Counted from the first letter of the stretch, positions 52,782 to 63,052 are shown. The stretch is DNA of 64,000 nucleotides from Synechococcus sp. PCC 7502 (GCF_000317085.1 NC_019702.1:2510394-2574393), one strand, 5' to 3'. The notes: generated from the letters alone by a model not told the origin. Numbers and translations: made by a program.

Positions 52782-53626
52782 TGTTGCCCCTCAGGTAATA
52801 GGGAAAGTTTAGTTGTAATATTAGTGGGCTTAAAATTAGAATCAAAGGTTTTCTGCACCACTTCACCCGCCTGTCCTAAAGCCTGGGGAGGATAATTATT
52901 AAATACTAATAAAACCGCCGCCGCATTGCCCGCCCTCAAAGTGATATTTTTGTTGGCTGTCCAAGTTTTACTTGACCCCTCCGAGAGGATACCCTCAAAT
53001 TTAACTTCTCCATCAACTTCAACCCGCATCCAAGATTCTCCTTTCATTGCTACTCCCACATTTACAGGCTTCTGCTGAGGTAGTAAAGGTTGGGATTTAT
53101 TTAATAGCGGTTGAATCAGAGTAGAGTTAGATTTGGGAATTAACTGATTAAAAATAGAACCACTCGGAGGATTAGAATTTAGCTTTGCGGCATTACTTAA
53201 TTGAACTTCGCTATCGCTGATTGTATTGTAATTAGCGTTGGGATTAAGCACATTGGACAATGCCCCAATTGAGGCGGAAATTACGACTATATAAATTAGG
53301 TAAAGATGCAGAGGGCGTAATTCCGAAGACTTGAACCAACTGGACTTAGGCACAGAATTTACTAGGGGAAACTGCTCGGCGATTTGGGAAACTCCCAGTA
53401 CATTTCCATACTTGCGAATAAATCCTTGAATATATACTGGTTCTGGTAAACGGCTAATATTTCCTTCCTCGATCGCCTGCAAATGTCGTTGGGAAATTAG
53501 GGTGATTTGGTTAATTTTTTGCAAAGATATTTTTTTTTGTTCACGGATACGCTTAAGTTGAGAGCCAATCTCCGCCAATTTTAACGCTTGCTGTTCTTTA
53601 CTACTGACTTTCATGATCTCTGTCAA
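52778..53626 (-). CDS. RodZ-like protein (HTH_25, membrane helix, DUF4115)
   Basis: 282 residues. N-terminal Cro/CI-like helix-turn-helix of the RodZ type (LAEIGSQLKRIREQKKISLQ and RHLQAIEEGNISRLPEPVYI), one membrane helix (LYLIYIVVISASIGALSNVL, ~128-147), a Ser/Asn/Pro linker and a C-terminal DUF4115 beta-domain (SWMRVEVDGEVKFEGILSEG). RodZ links MreB to the wall-synthesis machinery. The gene is coupled to a Gfo/Idh oxidoreductase rather than to ispG, where rodZ often lies in proteobacteria. Confidence 0.9.
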   Translation of the reverse strand: MTEIMKVSSKEQQALKLAEIGSQLKRIREQKKISLQKINQITLISQRHLQAIEEGNISRLPEPVYIQGFIRKYGNVLGVSQIAEQFPLVNSVPKSSWFKSSELRPLHLYLIYIVVISASIGALSNVLNPNANYNTISDSEVQLSNAAKLNSNPPSGSIFNQLIPKSNSTLIQPLLNKSQPLLPQQKPVNVGVAMKGESWMRVEVDGEVKFEGILSEGSSKTWTANKNITLRAGNAAAVLLVFNNYPPQALGQAGEVVQKTFDSNFKPTNITTKLSLLPEGQQ

Positions 53627-53701
53627 TTATTGGTCTTAGGAGGCTGATGTAATATTAATATATTTTAATACTGTTAATTTTAATGCTGTTACGGAATACT
53701 A

Positions 53702-54412
53702 CTAAAGACCTAAAGCTGCTAATTCTTGTTGATCCAAAAGACGATAGGCTCCTGGTGCTAAATTATTTAGATTGACCGTGGCGATCGCTACTCGGTGCAG
53801 TTCTAGGACTGGATTACCTAAAATTTCAGCTACACGGCGAATTTGGCGGTTGCGTCCTTCTTTTAAGGTAATTTGAAGTTTAGTACTGTGGGCTTGACTT
53901 GCTAAGACTTGGACTTGGGCAGGTAGGGTTAATTTTCCATCTAATTCTATGCCCTGCCGCCACTGATCTAGGATCCGATCGCTGGGATGTCCTTGGACAA
54001 TTACTTCATAGACTTTAGGGACATGGTGACGGGGATGGGTGAGACGATTGGCAAAATCCCCATCATTAGTTAGAAGTAATGCCCCACTACTATCATAATC
54101 AAGGCGACCTACGGAATAGAGATGCTGATAGTTCGGTGGTAACAGTTCCTGAATAGTTCTACGTCCTTGGGGATCATGGCGACTACAAATATAACCCTTG
54201 AGCTTGTGCAGAAGCAGGTACTCTAGTTGAGGTTTAATATTAATTAGTTTGCCATCTACGGTAATGCGATCGCTATTGGGATCGGCTTTTGTTCCCAAGG
54301 TTGTAATTAGTTGGTTATTAATTCTTACCCGTCCACTGGCAATTAAATCCTCAGACTTGCGGCGGGAGGCAATGCCATAACTTGCTAAAATTTTTTGTAA
54401 ACGTTCTGCCAT
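53702..54412 (-). CDS. RsuA/RluB-family 16S/23S rRNA pseudouridine synthase
   Basis: ATG 54412 (MAERLQKILASYGIASRRKS) is preferred to the in-frame ATG 54427 because the family starts here. 236 residues: S4 domain (~1-60), then the catalytic domain with SVGRLDYDSSGALLLTNDGD (catalytic Asp) and KVYEVIVQGHPS, and EGRNRQIRRVAEILGNPV. Position in 23S versus 16S rRNA cannot be decided; RluB-like features dominate. Confidence 0.93.
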   Translation of the reverse strand: MAERLQKILASYGIASRRKSEDLIASGRVRINNQLITTLGTKADPNSDRITVDGKLINIKPQLEYLLLHKLKGYICSRHDPQGRRTIQELLPPNYQHLYSVGRLDYDSSGALLLTNDGDFANRLTHPRHHVPKVYEVIVQGHPSDRILDQWRQGIELDGKLTLPAQVQVLASQAHSTKLQITLKEGRNRQIRRVAEILGNPVLELHRVAIATVNLNNLAPGAYRLLDQQELAALGL

Positions 54413-54488
54413 AGCAATGTGTATCAATCAATACTAAAACCTAAAATTCAGGAAATGTATTATAAATAGTTATATGTTATAGGAATTC

Positions 54489-57425
54489 ATGAAATTAAAG
54501 GCTGCAAACAAGTTATTAAGTGAGCCAGAAATTGAGAACTTGGGAGAACTCAAGCCATTTTATTTTGAATTACTAAAACAGCAGAAATTACGATCAAAGC
54601 TAGAAAAGTTTCGCAAAAGTGAAGATAATGGCATCGGTGTTTTTATTCTATCAAAGGAAGGATACTTTATTGATGCCAGCTATGGATTTTCTGAGCTGTT
54701 AGGTTATTCCACAGAAGAATTGAGAAATATCCAAATCGAGAGCTTAATTCTTCCCGAAGAGAGACCAAAGCTACAGACAACTATATTCAAGTTAGTTTCA
54801 GGGCAATCCCATCAAGAGGACTCACGCCATTGTTGCATTACTAAGGATGGGCAGTTAGTGAGTTTGGCATTGAATCTGTTTTTATTAGATCAAAGATTAA
54901 GTCCGGGAACTGAAATACATCTGATTGTCAAATTTGAAGACCATACCATTGGCGATCGCCTCGAAAAATCTCTACAAGCTTCAGTACAAACCTGTCAATA
55001 CCTGTTTGATGGTTCTACGGTTCCGCAAATAATTTATAATCTCCAAACCTTAGCTGTGATCGCAGTTAACGATGCGGCAATATATCACTATGGTTATGAT
55101 CGCTCTGAGTTCCTCACCCAAGATATGAGTGTGCTTGCTCCATTAGGACATAGCTTTGATCAATTCTGTGAGCAGCATCTTAAGAAAAGCGGACAGCTTA
55201 TAGATGTGGAAGTTAAAAGTCTGGAACTAATCTATAATGACTTGCCTGCCCAAATTCTATCCATCCGAGATATCACGGAGCAGAGGCGCACCAAACAGGC
55301 TTTAGATGCCCTAAGGCAGGCAGAAGAGGACTATCGAGGTATTTTTGAAAATGCGGTGGAAGGAATATTCCAAACTTCGGAATCAGGAAAGTACTTAAAA
55401 GTAAATCCGATGTTGGCATCCATCTATGGCTACGATTCTCCGGAGGATTTGATGAATGGCATTACCGATATTGCTAACCAATTATATGTTAATCCCCAAA
55501 GGCGACTGGAGTTTGTAGAGTTGCTGAAACAACAGGATGCAGTATTGGGGTTTGATTCGGAAGTCTATCGTAAGGATGGCAGTAAGGTCTGGATTTCTGA
55601 AAATGTGCGGTCAATTCGAGATACCTCTGGCAAGCTTTTAAGATATGAAGGCACAGTTGTTGACATCACAGAAGTGAAACTGTCGGAAGAAGCTCTACGT
55701 CTAAGTGAAGAACGATTTCGACTCACCTTTAACTATGCTCCCATTGGCATGATGATTAAGGCTCTGAATGGGCAATCTGTGCAGGTAAATCAGGCGATCG
55801 CTCAAATTTTAGGCTATACCCCCAGTGAACTCTTAGAACTCACCTGCGTGGATATTACCCATCCTGAAGATTTGCCCACTAGCTTAGAAATGCGCCAAAG
55901 ATTATTGGCAGGTGAATTTCCCAGTTATCAAATTCCTAAAAGATATATTCGCAAGGATGGCACATTTGTAGATACTTTACTGCATGTTTCTCTCACTAGG
56001 GATGGAAATGGAGAGCCAATTCACTTTATTGATCAAATTGAAGATGTCAGCGATCGCAAGCGTGCAGAGGAAAAAATCTCCTATCTGGCGTTCCATGATC
56101 CTTTGACGGGATTACCCAATCGGGCTTTATTTAACGATCGCCTCAATCAAGCTTTGGCACTAGCCAGCAGATTACATCAGGAGCAATCCAATTTCAAAAC
56201 TCTATTAGCAGTAATGTTTATTGATTTGGATCGGTTTAAGGTTGTCAATGATTCCCTTGGTCATGCTATGGGCGATCGCCTACTGCAATTAGTGGCAGAG
56301 AGATTTACTAGAAATATGCGTAAAAGTGACACCATTGCCCGCATGGGTGGGGATGAGTTTATGCTTCTATTACCTGAAGTGAAGCAAGTGGAAGATGTAG
56401 TCAAAGTTGCGGAAAAGATTCTAAAATCATTATCCCAGCCATTCCATTTGGATCACCATGAAATGTATATCACTGCCAGTATTGGTATTTGCCTATATCC
56501 CCATGATGGTGATGATGGTGACACGTTACTGAAAAATGCTGATGTAGCAATGTATCGGGCAAAAGAACAAGGGCGTAATCATTATCAGATTTTTACCCAA
56601 TCTATGCATGAACGGGCATTTGAATGGATGTTTATGGAAAGTTCCATCCGTCGAGCGATCGCCCAAGATGAGTTTCTGGTTTACTATCAGCCACAGTTAG
56701 ATTTACAAACGGGGAAAGTGATTTCCATGGAAGCTCTAATTCGCTGGCAAACTGAATCTGGATTTATTCCTCCCAATCAGTTTATTCCCATTGCCGAAGA
56801 GTATGGCTTAATTATTCCCATTGGCGAATGGGTATTACGCACTGCCTGCACCCAAAATAAGCTATGGCAAAACATGGGATTACCACCTATTCAGATTGCT
56901 GTTAATTTTTCTGCTAAGCAATTCCAAGACCCACAGCTATTACAAAAAGTAAGTCGGATCATTGCTGAAACCAGACTTGCGCCCCGATACCTAGAAATTG
57001 AAATTACTGAAAGTGCGGTGATGAAAGATGAGTATGCCGCCGCCGAAACCTTGCAAAGTTTAAAAAATATGGGCGTTCGCATCTCCATTGATGATTTTGG
57101 TAAAGGCTATTCTTCGCTCAGTCATTTAAAGAAATTTCCCGTGCAGAAGCTGAAAATAGATGCTGCTTTTATTCGAGAAATTCCCCGCAATAAAGATGAT
57201 GCCGCCATTACTACGGCAATTATAGCGATCGCCCACACGTTAAATTTGAAAGCGATCGCCGAAGGTGTAGAGACCCCAGAACAATTAGAATTTTTGCGCG
57301 CTCTTGGTTGTGATGGGATTCAAGGCTATATATTTAGTCCTGCAGTCACGACCGAGGTGGCAACAAAAATTTTGCATGATCAAAGACATTTTCTCGCTTC
57401 AGATTTGATCAAAGGTAAGATTTAA
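54489..57425 (+). CDS. Multi-PAS GGDEF-EAL signalling protein
   Basis: 978 residues, no membrane helix. PAS-like domains at ~45-150, ~160-265, ~280-395 and ~405-525 (e.g. YRGIFENAVEGIFQTSESGK, FRLTFNYAPIGMMIKALNGQ), then a GGDEF domain with an intact ARMGGDEFMLLLPE and an EAL domain with EALIRWQTE, EITESAVMKDE, DDFGKGYSSLSHLK and QGYIFSPAV. Both c-di-GMP synthesis and breakdown are possible. The third PAS resembles the PAS of the CHASE2 protein at 27176-28960. Ribosome-binding site AGGA at 54480-54483. Confidence 0.93.
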   Translation: MKLKAANKLLSEPEIENLGELKPFYFELLKQQKLRSKLEKFRKSEDNGIGVFILSKEGYFIDASYGFSELLGYSTEELRNIQIESLILPEERPKLQTTIFKLVSGQSHQEDSRHCCITKDGQLVSLALNLFLLDQRLSPGTEIHLIVKFEDHTIGDRLEKSLQASVQTCQYLFDGSTVPQIIYNLQTLAVIAVNDAAIYHYGYDRSEFLTQDMSVLAPLGHSFDQFCEQHLKKSGQLIDVEVKSLELIYNDLPAQILSIRDITEQRRTKQALDALRQAEEDYRGIFENAVEGIFQTSESGKYLKVNPMLASIYGYDSPEDLMNGITDIANQLYVNPQRRLEFVELLKQQDAVLGFDSEVYRKDGSKVWISENVRSIRDTSGKLLRYEGTVVDITEVKLSEEALRLSEERFRLTFNYAPIGMMIKALNGQSVQVNQAIAQILGYTPSELLELTCVDITHPEDLPTSLEMRQRLLAGEFPSYQIPKRYIRKDGTFVDTLLHVSLTRDGNGEPIHFIDQIEDVSDRKRAEEKISYLAFHDPLTGLPNRALFNDRLNQALALASRLHQEQSNFKTLLAVMFIDLDRFKVVNDSLGHAMGDRLLQLVAERFTRNMRKSDTIARMGGDEFMLLLPEVKQVEDVVKVAEKILKSLSQPFHLDHHEMYITASIGICLYPHDGDDGDTLLKNADVAMYRAKEQGRNHYQIFTQSMHERAFEWMFMESSIRRAIAQDEFLVYYQPQLDLQTGKVISMEALIRWQTESGFIPPNQFIPIAEEYGLIIPIGEWVLRTACTQNKLWQNMGLPPIQIAVNFSAKQFQDPQLLQKVSRIIAETRLAPRYLEIEITESAVMKDEYAAAETLQSLKNMGVRISIDDFGKGYSSLSHLKKFPVQKLKIDAAFIREIPRNKDDAAITTAIIAIAHTLNLKAIAEGVETPEQLEFLRALGCDGIQGYIFSPAVTTEVATKILHDQRHFLASDLIKGKI

Positions 57426-57429
57426 GGTT

Positions 57430-57894
57430 TTAAATCGCAGGGAAACCAGAGCGAATATCCTCAACGATGCCATCACGGAGTACAACTTCCACTTGCATCA
57501 AGCCAATTAGGTTATCACCCTTACTTACAGGGAAAAAGCTATCTAATTGTCCTTGGTTGACTTCCTGTTCTAGCTCTAAAATCTGAACTTGACTTAACTG
57601 TTGGAGAGCTTGGTTTTTTTGTTCCAGAAATTCTGACTTGCGCTCATTGATCTGGGAACGAATGGACTCAATTTCCCCCAATACCGCAGGTCCAGGTGGC
57701 TTAATGCTTTGGCGTTCAATTTCCGCAATCATTCTCTGTCCTTGGGACTCAACCTGTTGAATTTGGCTATCAAGTTGTTGGATTTGGACTTGCAGTTGTT
57801 GTTGCATTTCATCCTTCCAACGGGGCGTGACGATTACTTTGATATTAACTACACGCTTGAGCAGAAGTTGATTAGCAAAATCTATGGAATTCAT
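57430..57894 (-). CDS. YlqD-family coiled-coil protein
   Basis: 154 residues. N-terminal LLLKRVVNIKVIVTPRWKDE, long coiled coil (QQLQVQIQQLDSQIQQVESQ onward to ~115), C-terminal beta-like block VSKGDNLIGLMQVEVVLRDG, all typical of YlqD. In Bacillus ylqD lies among ribosome-maturation genes, but its role is unknown. It is 18 bases downstream of the acyl-CoA synthetase gene's start-side neighbour on the same strand and convergent with the PAS-GGDEF-EAL gene at a 4-base gap. Confidence 0.85.
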   Translation of the reverse strand: MNSIDFANQLLLKRVVNIKVIVTPRWKDEMQQQLQVQIQQLDSQIQQVESQGQRMIAEIERQSIKPPGPAVLGEIESIRSQINERKSEFLEQKNQALQQLSQVQILELEQEVNQGQLDSFFPVSKGDNLIGLMQVEVVLRDGIVEDIRSGFPAI

Positions 57895-57912
57895 ATAGTT
57901 GGAATTACTAGG

Positions 57913-59787
57913 TTAGACAAACATCTTGTTAATAATATCTTGGTAATGCTCATTTACAACATTGCGCTTAATTTTGAAGGTTTGAGTCATCATGCCATTG
58001 GCGATCGCAAAGGGTTCTGGAATAAAACTAAAGACATTAATGCGATCATTAACGCTGTAGCCCGAACGATTTTTGATTTCCCGATTTAATTCTTCCCGAA
58101 AAATAGATCTAATTTCTACAGTTTCCAAATTCACAGTAGCAAGGTCAGAATTTGGCGAAATTAAGTTCGCTGCTTCCAATGCCGCTAGATTTGGCACAAT
58201 TAAAGCCCCCAGTTGTTTTTGATCCTGCCCCACTACAATGATTTGATCAATAAATGGACTACGCAAACAGGCATCCTCGATCGCTTGGGGTTCAATATTT
58301 TCGCCATTAGATAGCACAATCGTATCCTTTGCCCGTCCTGTAATTACCAAGTCATCCCAAGGGGTAACATAACCCAAGTCACCACTATCAAACCAACCTT
58401 CGGGATCGATCGCCTTAGCTGTAGCGGTGGGATTTTTATAGTAACCTTGCATAATTTGTGGTCCCCGCAGGGTGACAATACCTTGACAATAGGCTGGGAC
58501 AGATTGACGGGTAATTTGATCGATAATTTTGGTTTCAGTTTTTGGTAAAGGTTGTCCATCGCCATTGCGAATATTACGGTGGGGACGGCGAGTATGGGTA
58601 ATCGGTGAAGTTTCGGTCAAACCATAGCCACTGAGAATGGGAATATTAACAATTTCATAGAAGTCTTCCAGATGTAAAGCGATCGATCCACCTCCACTTA
58701 CCACTAACTCTAAACATCCACCTGTTGCTTCCCGTACTTTTTTATAAACTAGGCGATCGCCCAGTAAATGCACTGGAGTTAATGCCAACATTGTTAAGCC
58801 AGCTATTAACTTTTCACCTAAAGTAGGAGCGAGATTCTCTAAATCTAGTCCCTGCCAAATTCTGCGGGCTTTAATATATGCCAAACTCACCTTAAAAAAG
58901 AAATTAATTAATTTTTGCTTGCTTGCTGGTTGCTCTCGAAATTGCTTCTGCACGCCTTCATAGATTGATTCCCATAGCCTTGGTACTGCCACCATGTAAT
59001 TTGCTTGAAAATCCTTAAGGTCTTTTTTAATAGAGCGCAGATTAGTATAAATTTGCGTGCAGCCTTGGGAAAAAATGTAATATTCAAATGATCGCTCGTA
59101 GGAATGCCAAGTTGGTAAAATACTCATCACTTTTTTGCTGGGTTCTACCACAAACACGTCCAAGGCTCCATTAATTTGATATAAAAGATTACCGTGGCTA
59201 AGCATTACGCCCTTGGGATTGCCGCCCGTACCAGAGGTATAGATTAAAGTCGCAAGATGTTTAGGTGTAATTTCAGGATTGCCTAAATCTTTGCTAGCTC
59301 CCAGTTCGATGACTTCAGAAAAGTTATAAGCTCCTTCTGGGGGATTTTCATCGGATAGCAAAATAATTTGTTTAATCGGTAAATCTTGTAGTTCGGGCTG
59401 AAGTTTATTTAGGGTTGCCAGATTCTCTATAACTAAAGCAGTGCTATCGCTATGTTCCAGAATGTATAACAGTTCTCGCCGTTCCGCTTGGGAGCTACGG
59501 GTGGCATTGATCGCCCCGATCGCTAAAATTCCTTGATCGGCAATTAACCAACGCGCAGAGTTATCGGCAATTAAAGCCACATGATCTTCTGATTTAATTC
59601 CAAGCGATCGCAATCCCGCCCCAAACCTTGTCATTTGCTCCACCAAATCTCTATAGGTAAGCTTGAGGGCATTATGGGCATGGGGATCATAAACTGCCAA
59701 AATATCAGGATATGCCAAAGCCGTCTTTTGCCAAACATCCCAAAGATTCTGCGCTTGAGAGTGATCTAGGGGTTTTGTATTAGTCAT
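57913..59787 (-). CDS. Long-chain acyl-CoA/acyl-ACP synthetase (AMP-binding)
   Basis: 624 residues of the ANL superfamily. P-loop-like YTSGTGGNPKGVMLSHGNLL (~185), GYGLTETSPITHTRR (~390), DSGDLGYVTPWDD and GRAKDTIVLSNGENIEP. It activates fatty acids with ATP; cyanobacterial relatives (Aas) also recycle free fatty acids onto ACP. Length matches Aas-type proteins. The ylqD gene follows after 18 bases on the same strand. Confidence 0.93.
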   Translation of the reverse strand: MTNTKPLDHSQAQNLWDVWQKTALAYPDILAVYDPHAHNALKLTYRDLVEQMTRFGAGLRSLGIKSEDHVALIADNSARWLIADQGILAIGAINATRSSQAERRELLYILEHSDSTALVIENLATLNKLQPELQDLPIKQIILLSDENPPEGAYNFSEVIELGASKDLGNPEITPKHLATLIYTSGTGGNPKGVMLSHGNLLYQINGALDVFVVEPSKKVMSILPTWHSYERSFEYYIFSQGCTQIYTNLRSIKKDLKDFQANYMVAVPRLWESIYEGVQKQFREQPASKQKLINFFFKVSLAYIKARRIWQGLDLENLAPTLGEKLIAGLTMLALTPVHLLGDRLVYKKVREATGGCLELVVSGGGSIALHLEDFYEIVNIPILSGYGLTETSPITHTRRPHRNIRNGDGQPLPKTETKIIDQITRQSVPAYCQGIVTLRGPQIMQGYYKNPTATAKAIDPEGWFDSGDLGYVTPWDDLVITGRAKDTIVLSNGENIEPQAIEDACLRSPFIDQIIVVGQDQKQLGALIVPNLAALEAANLISPNSDLATVNLETVEIRSIFREELNREIKNRSGYSVNDRINVFSFIPEPFAIANGMMTQTFKIKRNVVNEHYQDIINKMFV

Positions 59788-59925
59788 GGGGATTTATTAA
59801 ATAGATTTACTATGAATCATTAAAAAGGAAATTCAGTCCCTCGGTTTTGGTAATTGTGTCACTTTTTAATCTGGCTAAATTCCGACTAAATTCTGACTAA
59901 ATTCGGAAGTGTATAGTTGGCAAAA

Positions 59926-60272
59926 CTATAATCTTGCAAATCTAATTTGGTTCTCAGTGATGACCACATAATTATCTGGTAGCCGATCTAAATGTTTGGC
60001 TAAAAGCTTCGATAAAACTACAATTTTATTCGAGTATCTTTCATCTGTGAGCCGCATTAATACTACGCCTCTATGCGATCGCTGATCCCGATAACTCTTC
60101 TCGCCAAAGTCTTTATCATTAGTAGTATCCAGTTCTCTGAAAAAGCTTTTTGTAACACCGCATCATCAGAAATCCCCCGTGCCTGATCATAAATAGAAAA
60201 TACCTCATATCCTTGACCTTGAAGCCATTTAGCAACTTTCGAGCCAGTACATTCATCTACCAGAAATTGCAT
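59926..60272 (-). pseudogene. DUF5615 PIN-like toxin, frameshifted
   Basis: The N-terminal half reads MQFLVDECTGSKVAKWLQGQ and GYEVFSIYDQARGISDDAVL, with the Asp/Glu residues of the PIN-like fold, up to ENWIL. A one-base loss near 60122-60127 then breaks the frame. In the next frame the family continues without a stop: NDKDFGEKSYRDQRSHRGVV ... RLPDNYVVITENQIRFARL, ending TAG 59926-59928. The gene follows a DUF433 antitoxin gene with the stop directly next to the ATG. The toxin is probably inactive. Confidence 0.82.
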
Positions 60273-60506
60273 CTAGGCTGACTCCAGCAACGGAATAAAC
60301 GTAGTTTCACGCAGAAATTGTGCCGCAAATAACAAGCAAGCCATAATATCTTCTTGAGTCAACCCGTCATATTCATCCAGAATATCGGCAATAGTTGAGC
60401 CATTACCCAATAGGTTCAAGATGTATTCTACGGTCAGTCTTGTTCCGCGAATTACGGACTTACCAACCATAATTTTGGGATTAGTAATAATGCGATCTAG
60501 ACTCAT
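60273..60506 (-). CDS. DUF433 antitoxin
   Basis: ATG 60506 with GGAG seven bases upstream is chosen over the TTG at 60518. 77 residues: SLDRIITNPKIMVGKSVIRG, TRLTVEYILNLLGNGSTIAD, ILDEYDGLTQEDIMACLLFA, the full DUF433 pattern with winged-helix fold. Pairs with the downstream DUF5615 toxin. It should bind DNA and repress its own operon. Intact although the toxin is broken. Confidence 0.92.
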   Translation of the reverse strand: MSLDRIITNPKIMVGKSVIRGTRLTVEYILNLLGNGSTIADILDEYDGLTQEDIMACLLFAAQFLRETTFIPLLESA

Positions 60507-60574
60507 GTTCGACTCCAATAGTTATGTTATGTACTTATGTTTTATTAAGATAATTTTATGGTTTAGCGTTTCAG

Positions 60575-62350
60575 TTAATTATTTAGCTGTTCTAGTTCCT
60601 GTTTAAGGTTTTGTGCCTGAGTTAATAAAGATTCGGCAAAAATAATCGCACTGTCAGTGGTTTTATCTTTCTCTTTAGTATTTTTCTCACTCATCACCCC
60701 ACCCGCCAGATTTGCCAGTTCTTGCTTACGTTGGCTTGGATTCAGTAACTCAACTTCTACTATCGTTCTTTCGCTTTTGCTGCTATTACTATTAACCTCT
60801 ACAAATTTTTTACTGACTTGGAAATGATGATCGGCGATCGCAGCCACAATTGGTTGGTGAGTTACACATAGTACCTGATGCCCTTGTCCTAGTTGAAATA
60901 ATCGTTGAGCGATCGCTTGGGACACTCGACCTGAAACTCCCACATCAATTTCATCAAACACTAATAATGGCGTTAAACCTTGGGTAGATTTGGCAAAACA
61001 GGTTTTCAGAGCTAATAAAAATCGACTAATTTCTCCACCTGAAGCAGTTTCCGCCAAAGGTTGTAAAGGTTCACCCAAGTTAGGACTAAATTCAAAACTG
61101 ACCTGATCGGCACCACTACTATTAGGAACCTGCTCCGTAATTTTTACCTGAAATTGGACTTTTTCCATTGCCAAGGATTTAAGAGCATTAATTAGCTGTT
61201 GTTCTAGTTCTTTTGCGGCAGTGTGACGGAGTTTGGTTAATTTGGCACAGGCTTTGGTTAATTTACTTAGGCTTTCACTGGCAATTTTTTCTAGCACTTC
61301 TAAGGGTTGATTATTGGCATTAATTTCCGCCAACTGCTTTTCTAGCTTATGTTTATGGGCGATCGCTTCTCTTAATCCAGTCGGTGAATTGGAACCATAC
61401 TTACGGCAAATTTGTTTGAGTTGTCTTATGCGATCTTCGATCCTTTCTAGGCGATCGGGGTCACTATCAATGTTGGCACCATAGTTATTAATTTGGCGGG
61501 ATGCCTCTTGTACCTGCGCTAAAGCACTGGAAACTAGTTCTAAAATTCCTTCTAAGTTGGGATCGACTGCCACCATATCAATTAATACTGCTTCTGCATC
61601 TGCCAATAGCTCCGCGCAATCCCCCCTAGTTTCACCCGCATACAATGCTTCATATACCTGATAACTTTGCTGCTGTAAATCAACACTGTGGGATAATCTC
61701 AGGCGTTCGCTCTCTAGGTGATTTAATTCTTCAGGGTCTTCTAAGTCTGCTGCTTCTAGTTCTTGGAGTTGATACTGGAGCATATCAAGTTGTTGTAATC
61801 TATGGCGATCGCTTTCTTGTCTTTCTATAACTGCGTTTTTAGCCTTTTGATAATTTTCAAACAGTTTAGTAATTATTTGTCTTTGACTAATTAATTCCAC
61901 CCCACCAAAACTATCTAGCCATTCCCGTTGCATGGAGGCTCTTCCTAAAAGCACTGTCTGTCCCTGTGCCGTAATTTCTACTAATTTCTCCCGTAATTCC
62001 TGAATTTGTTGCTTATTTACGACTACGCCATTAATTCGGGTACGATTACTTTTTGCCGTAATTTCTCGACTACAGATAATTTGATTTTCCTCAATTAAAT
62101 CAATTTCTTGACTGGCTAACCACTCCGTCACTACGGAATTAGGCTTAAAAACTGCCTCGATCGCCGCCCGTTCTGTCCCTGTTCGCATAAACTTTGCCGT
62201 AATTTTCCCACCCAAAGCCGCATCTAGGGCATCTAAAATAATGGACTTACCTGCCCCTGTTTCACCTGTGAGGATATTTAAGCCTGGGTGGAGTTCTAAT
62301 TCCAGATAATCAATTAGAGCAAAGTTTTGAATTTTTAAACTCAAGAGCAT
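60575..62350 (-). CDS. recN: DNA repair protein RecN
   Basis: 591 residues, SMC-like ATPase. Walker A NILTGETGAGKSIILDALDA (~27-46), two coiled-coil arms (~155-230 and ~300-380), signature TASGGEISRFLLALKTCFAK and Walker B LLVFDEIDVGVSGRVSQAIA, with H-loop LCVTHQPIVAA. Acts early in double-strand break repair. Length is close to the family norm of about 550-570, with a C-terminal extension of ~30 residues. Confidence 0.96.
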   Translation of the reverse strand: MLLSLKIQNFALIDYLELELHPGLNILTGETGAGKSIILDALDAALGGKITAKFMRTGTERAAIEAVFKPNSVVTEWLASQEIDLIEENQIICSREITAKSNRTRINGVVVNKQQIQELREKLVEITAQGQTVLLGRASMQREWLDSFGGVELISQRQIITKLFENYQKAKNAVIERQESDRHRLQQLDMLQYQLQELEAADLEDPEELNHLESERLRLSHSVDLQQQSYQVYEALYAGETRGDCAELLADAEAVLIDMVAVDPNLEGILELVSSALAQVQEASRQINNYGANIDSDPDRLERIEDRIRQLKQICRKYGSNSPTGLREAIAHKHKLEKQLAEINANNQPLEVLEKIASESLSKLTKACAKLTKLRHTAAKELEQQLINALKSLAMEKVQFQVKITEQVPNSSGADQVSFEFSPNLGEPLQPLAETASGGEISRFLLALKTCFAKSTQGLTPLLVFDEIDVGVSGRVSQAIAQRLFQLGQGHQVLCVTHQPIVAAIADHHFQVSKKFVEVNSNSSKSERTIVEVELLNPSQRKQELANLAGGVMSEKNTKEKDKTTDSAIIFAESLLTQAQNLKQELEQLNN

Positions 62351-62641
62351 GGGGCTTGTTGTTGTTGGCTACTCCAAAGTTTAACAGAGCTTTAGCTATG
62401 AGAAAGTTTACTAAAAAATCTCACGCATTGATAGACCTAAATGCCTGCTACGGTCGTAAAACGGGAACCTCGTTAGAAATTCTGACATCATTTGTTTGAT
62501 ATACTTAAAACAGGTTACGGAAACTCCATAAATTCCAATTCCTGTCGAAGTCCAGACTATGCCCACTGCTACACCACAAAAAGCGATCGCTAGTTAATTA
62601 AGTTTATTACTTGTTGGGTTTTGTAGCCCTAGGGGGTAAGA

Positions 62642-63052
62642 GTGAATAGAAACTTAAACTTGGTTAAAAATGGACTTATTGCCGCAGCATTGATGAATAT
62701 CGGCGGTGTTCTCGTGTTTTCACGGGGATTTACTAATGTGGCTATTAACAATGCCGATCCCATTGTAATGTCGAATTTTGGACTCCTCATGATTATTGTG
62801 TGGGGGCTAACTTACCTTAGTGCTGCATTCATTCACTCAAACATCAAATGGCTGGTTGGAGCCTTTGCTATAGAGAAACTGGTCTATGTTGTAGCTTGGA
62901 TTCAGTGGATTTTGGGAAATAGTCTTGCACCACTTTATTCCAAGGACGTTTTTGCTGGGATTTTTTATAGTATTTACGGGCTAAATGATTTAGTATTTAT
63001 GCTGTTTTTTGCTTGGGTATTTTTATCTATGCACGCTGAAAACCATACCTAA
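62642..63052 (+). CDS. Small integral membrane protein, function unknown
   Basis: 136 residues from a GTG start preceded by AGGGGG (about seven bases). Four hydrophobic segments: GLIAAALMNIGGVLVFSRGF, FGLLMIIVWGLTYLSAAFIH, WLVGAFAIEKLVYVVAWIQW and YGLNDLVFMLFFAWVFLSMH. It has no recognised motif. The 290-base region before it contains only a 12-codon ORF. Confidence 0.75.
   Translation: MNRNLNLVKNGLIAAALMNIGGVLVFSRGFTNVAINNADPIVMSNFGLLMIIVWGLTYLSAAFIHSNIKWLVGAFAIEKLVYVVAWIQWILGNSLAPLYSKDVFAGIFYSIYGLNDLVFMLFFAWVFLSMHAENHT

Noticed and set aside
62559-62597. Short ORF MPTATPQKAIAS before the membrane protein
   Set aside because: Only 12 codons; could be a leader or chance reading, with no supporting feature.
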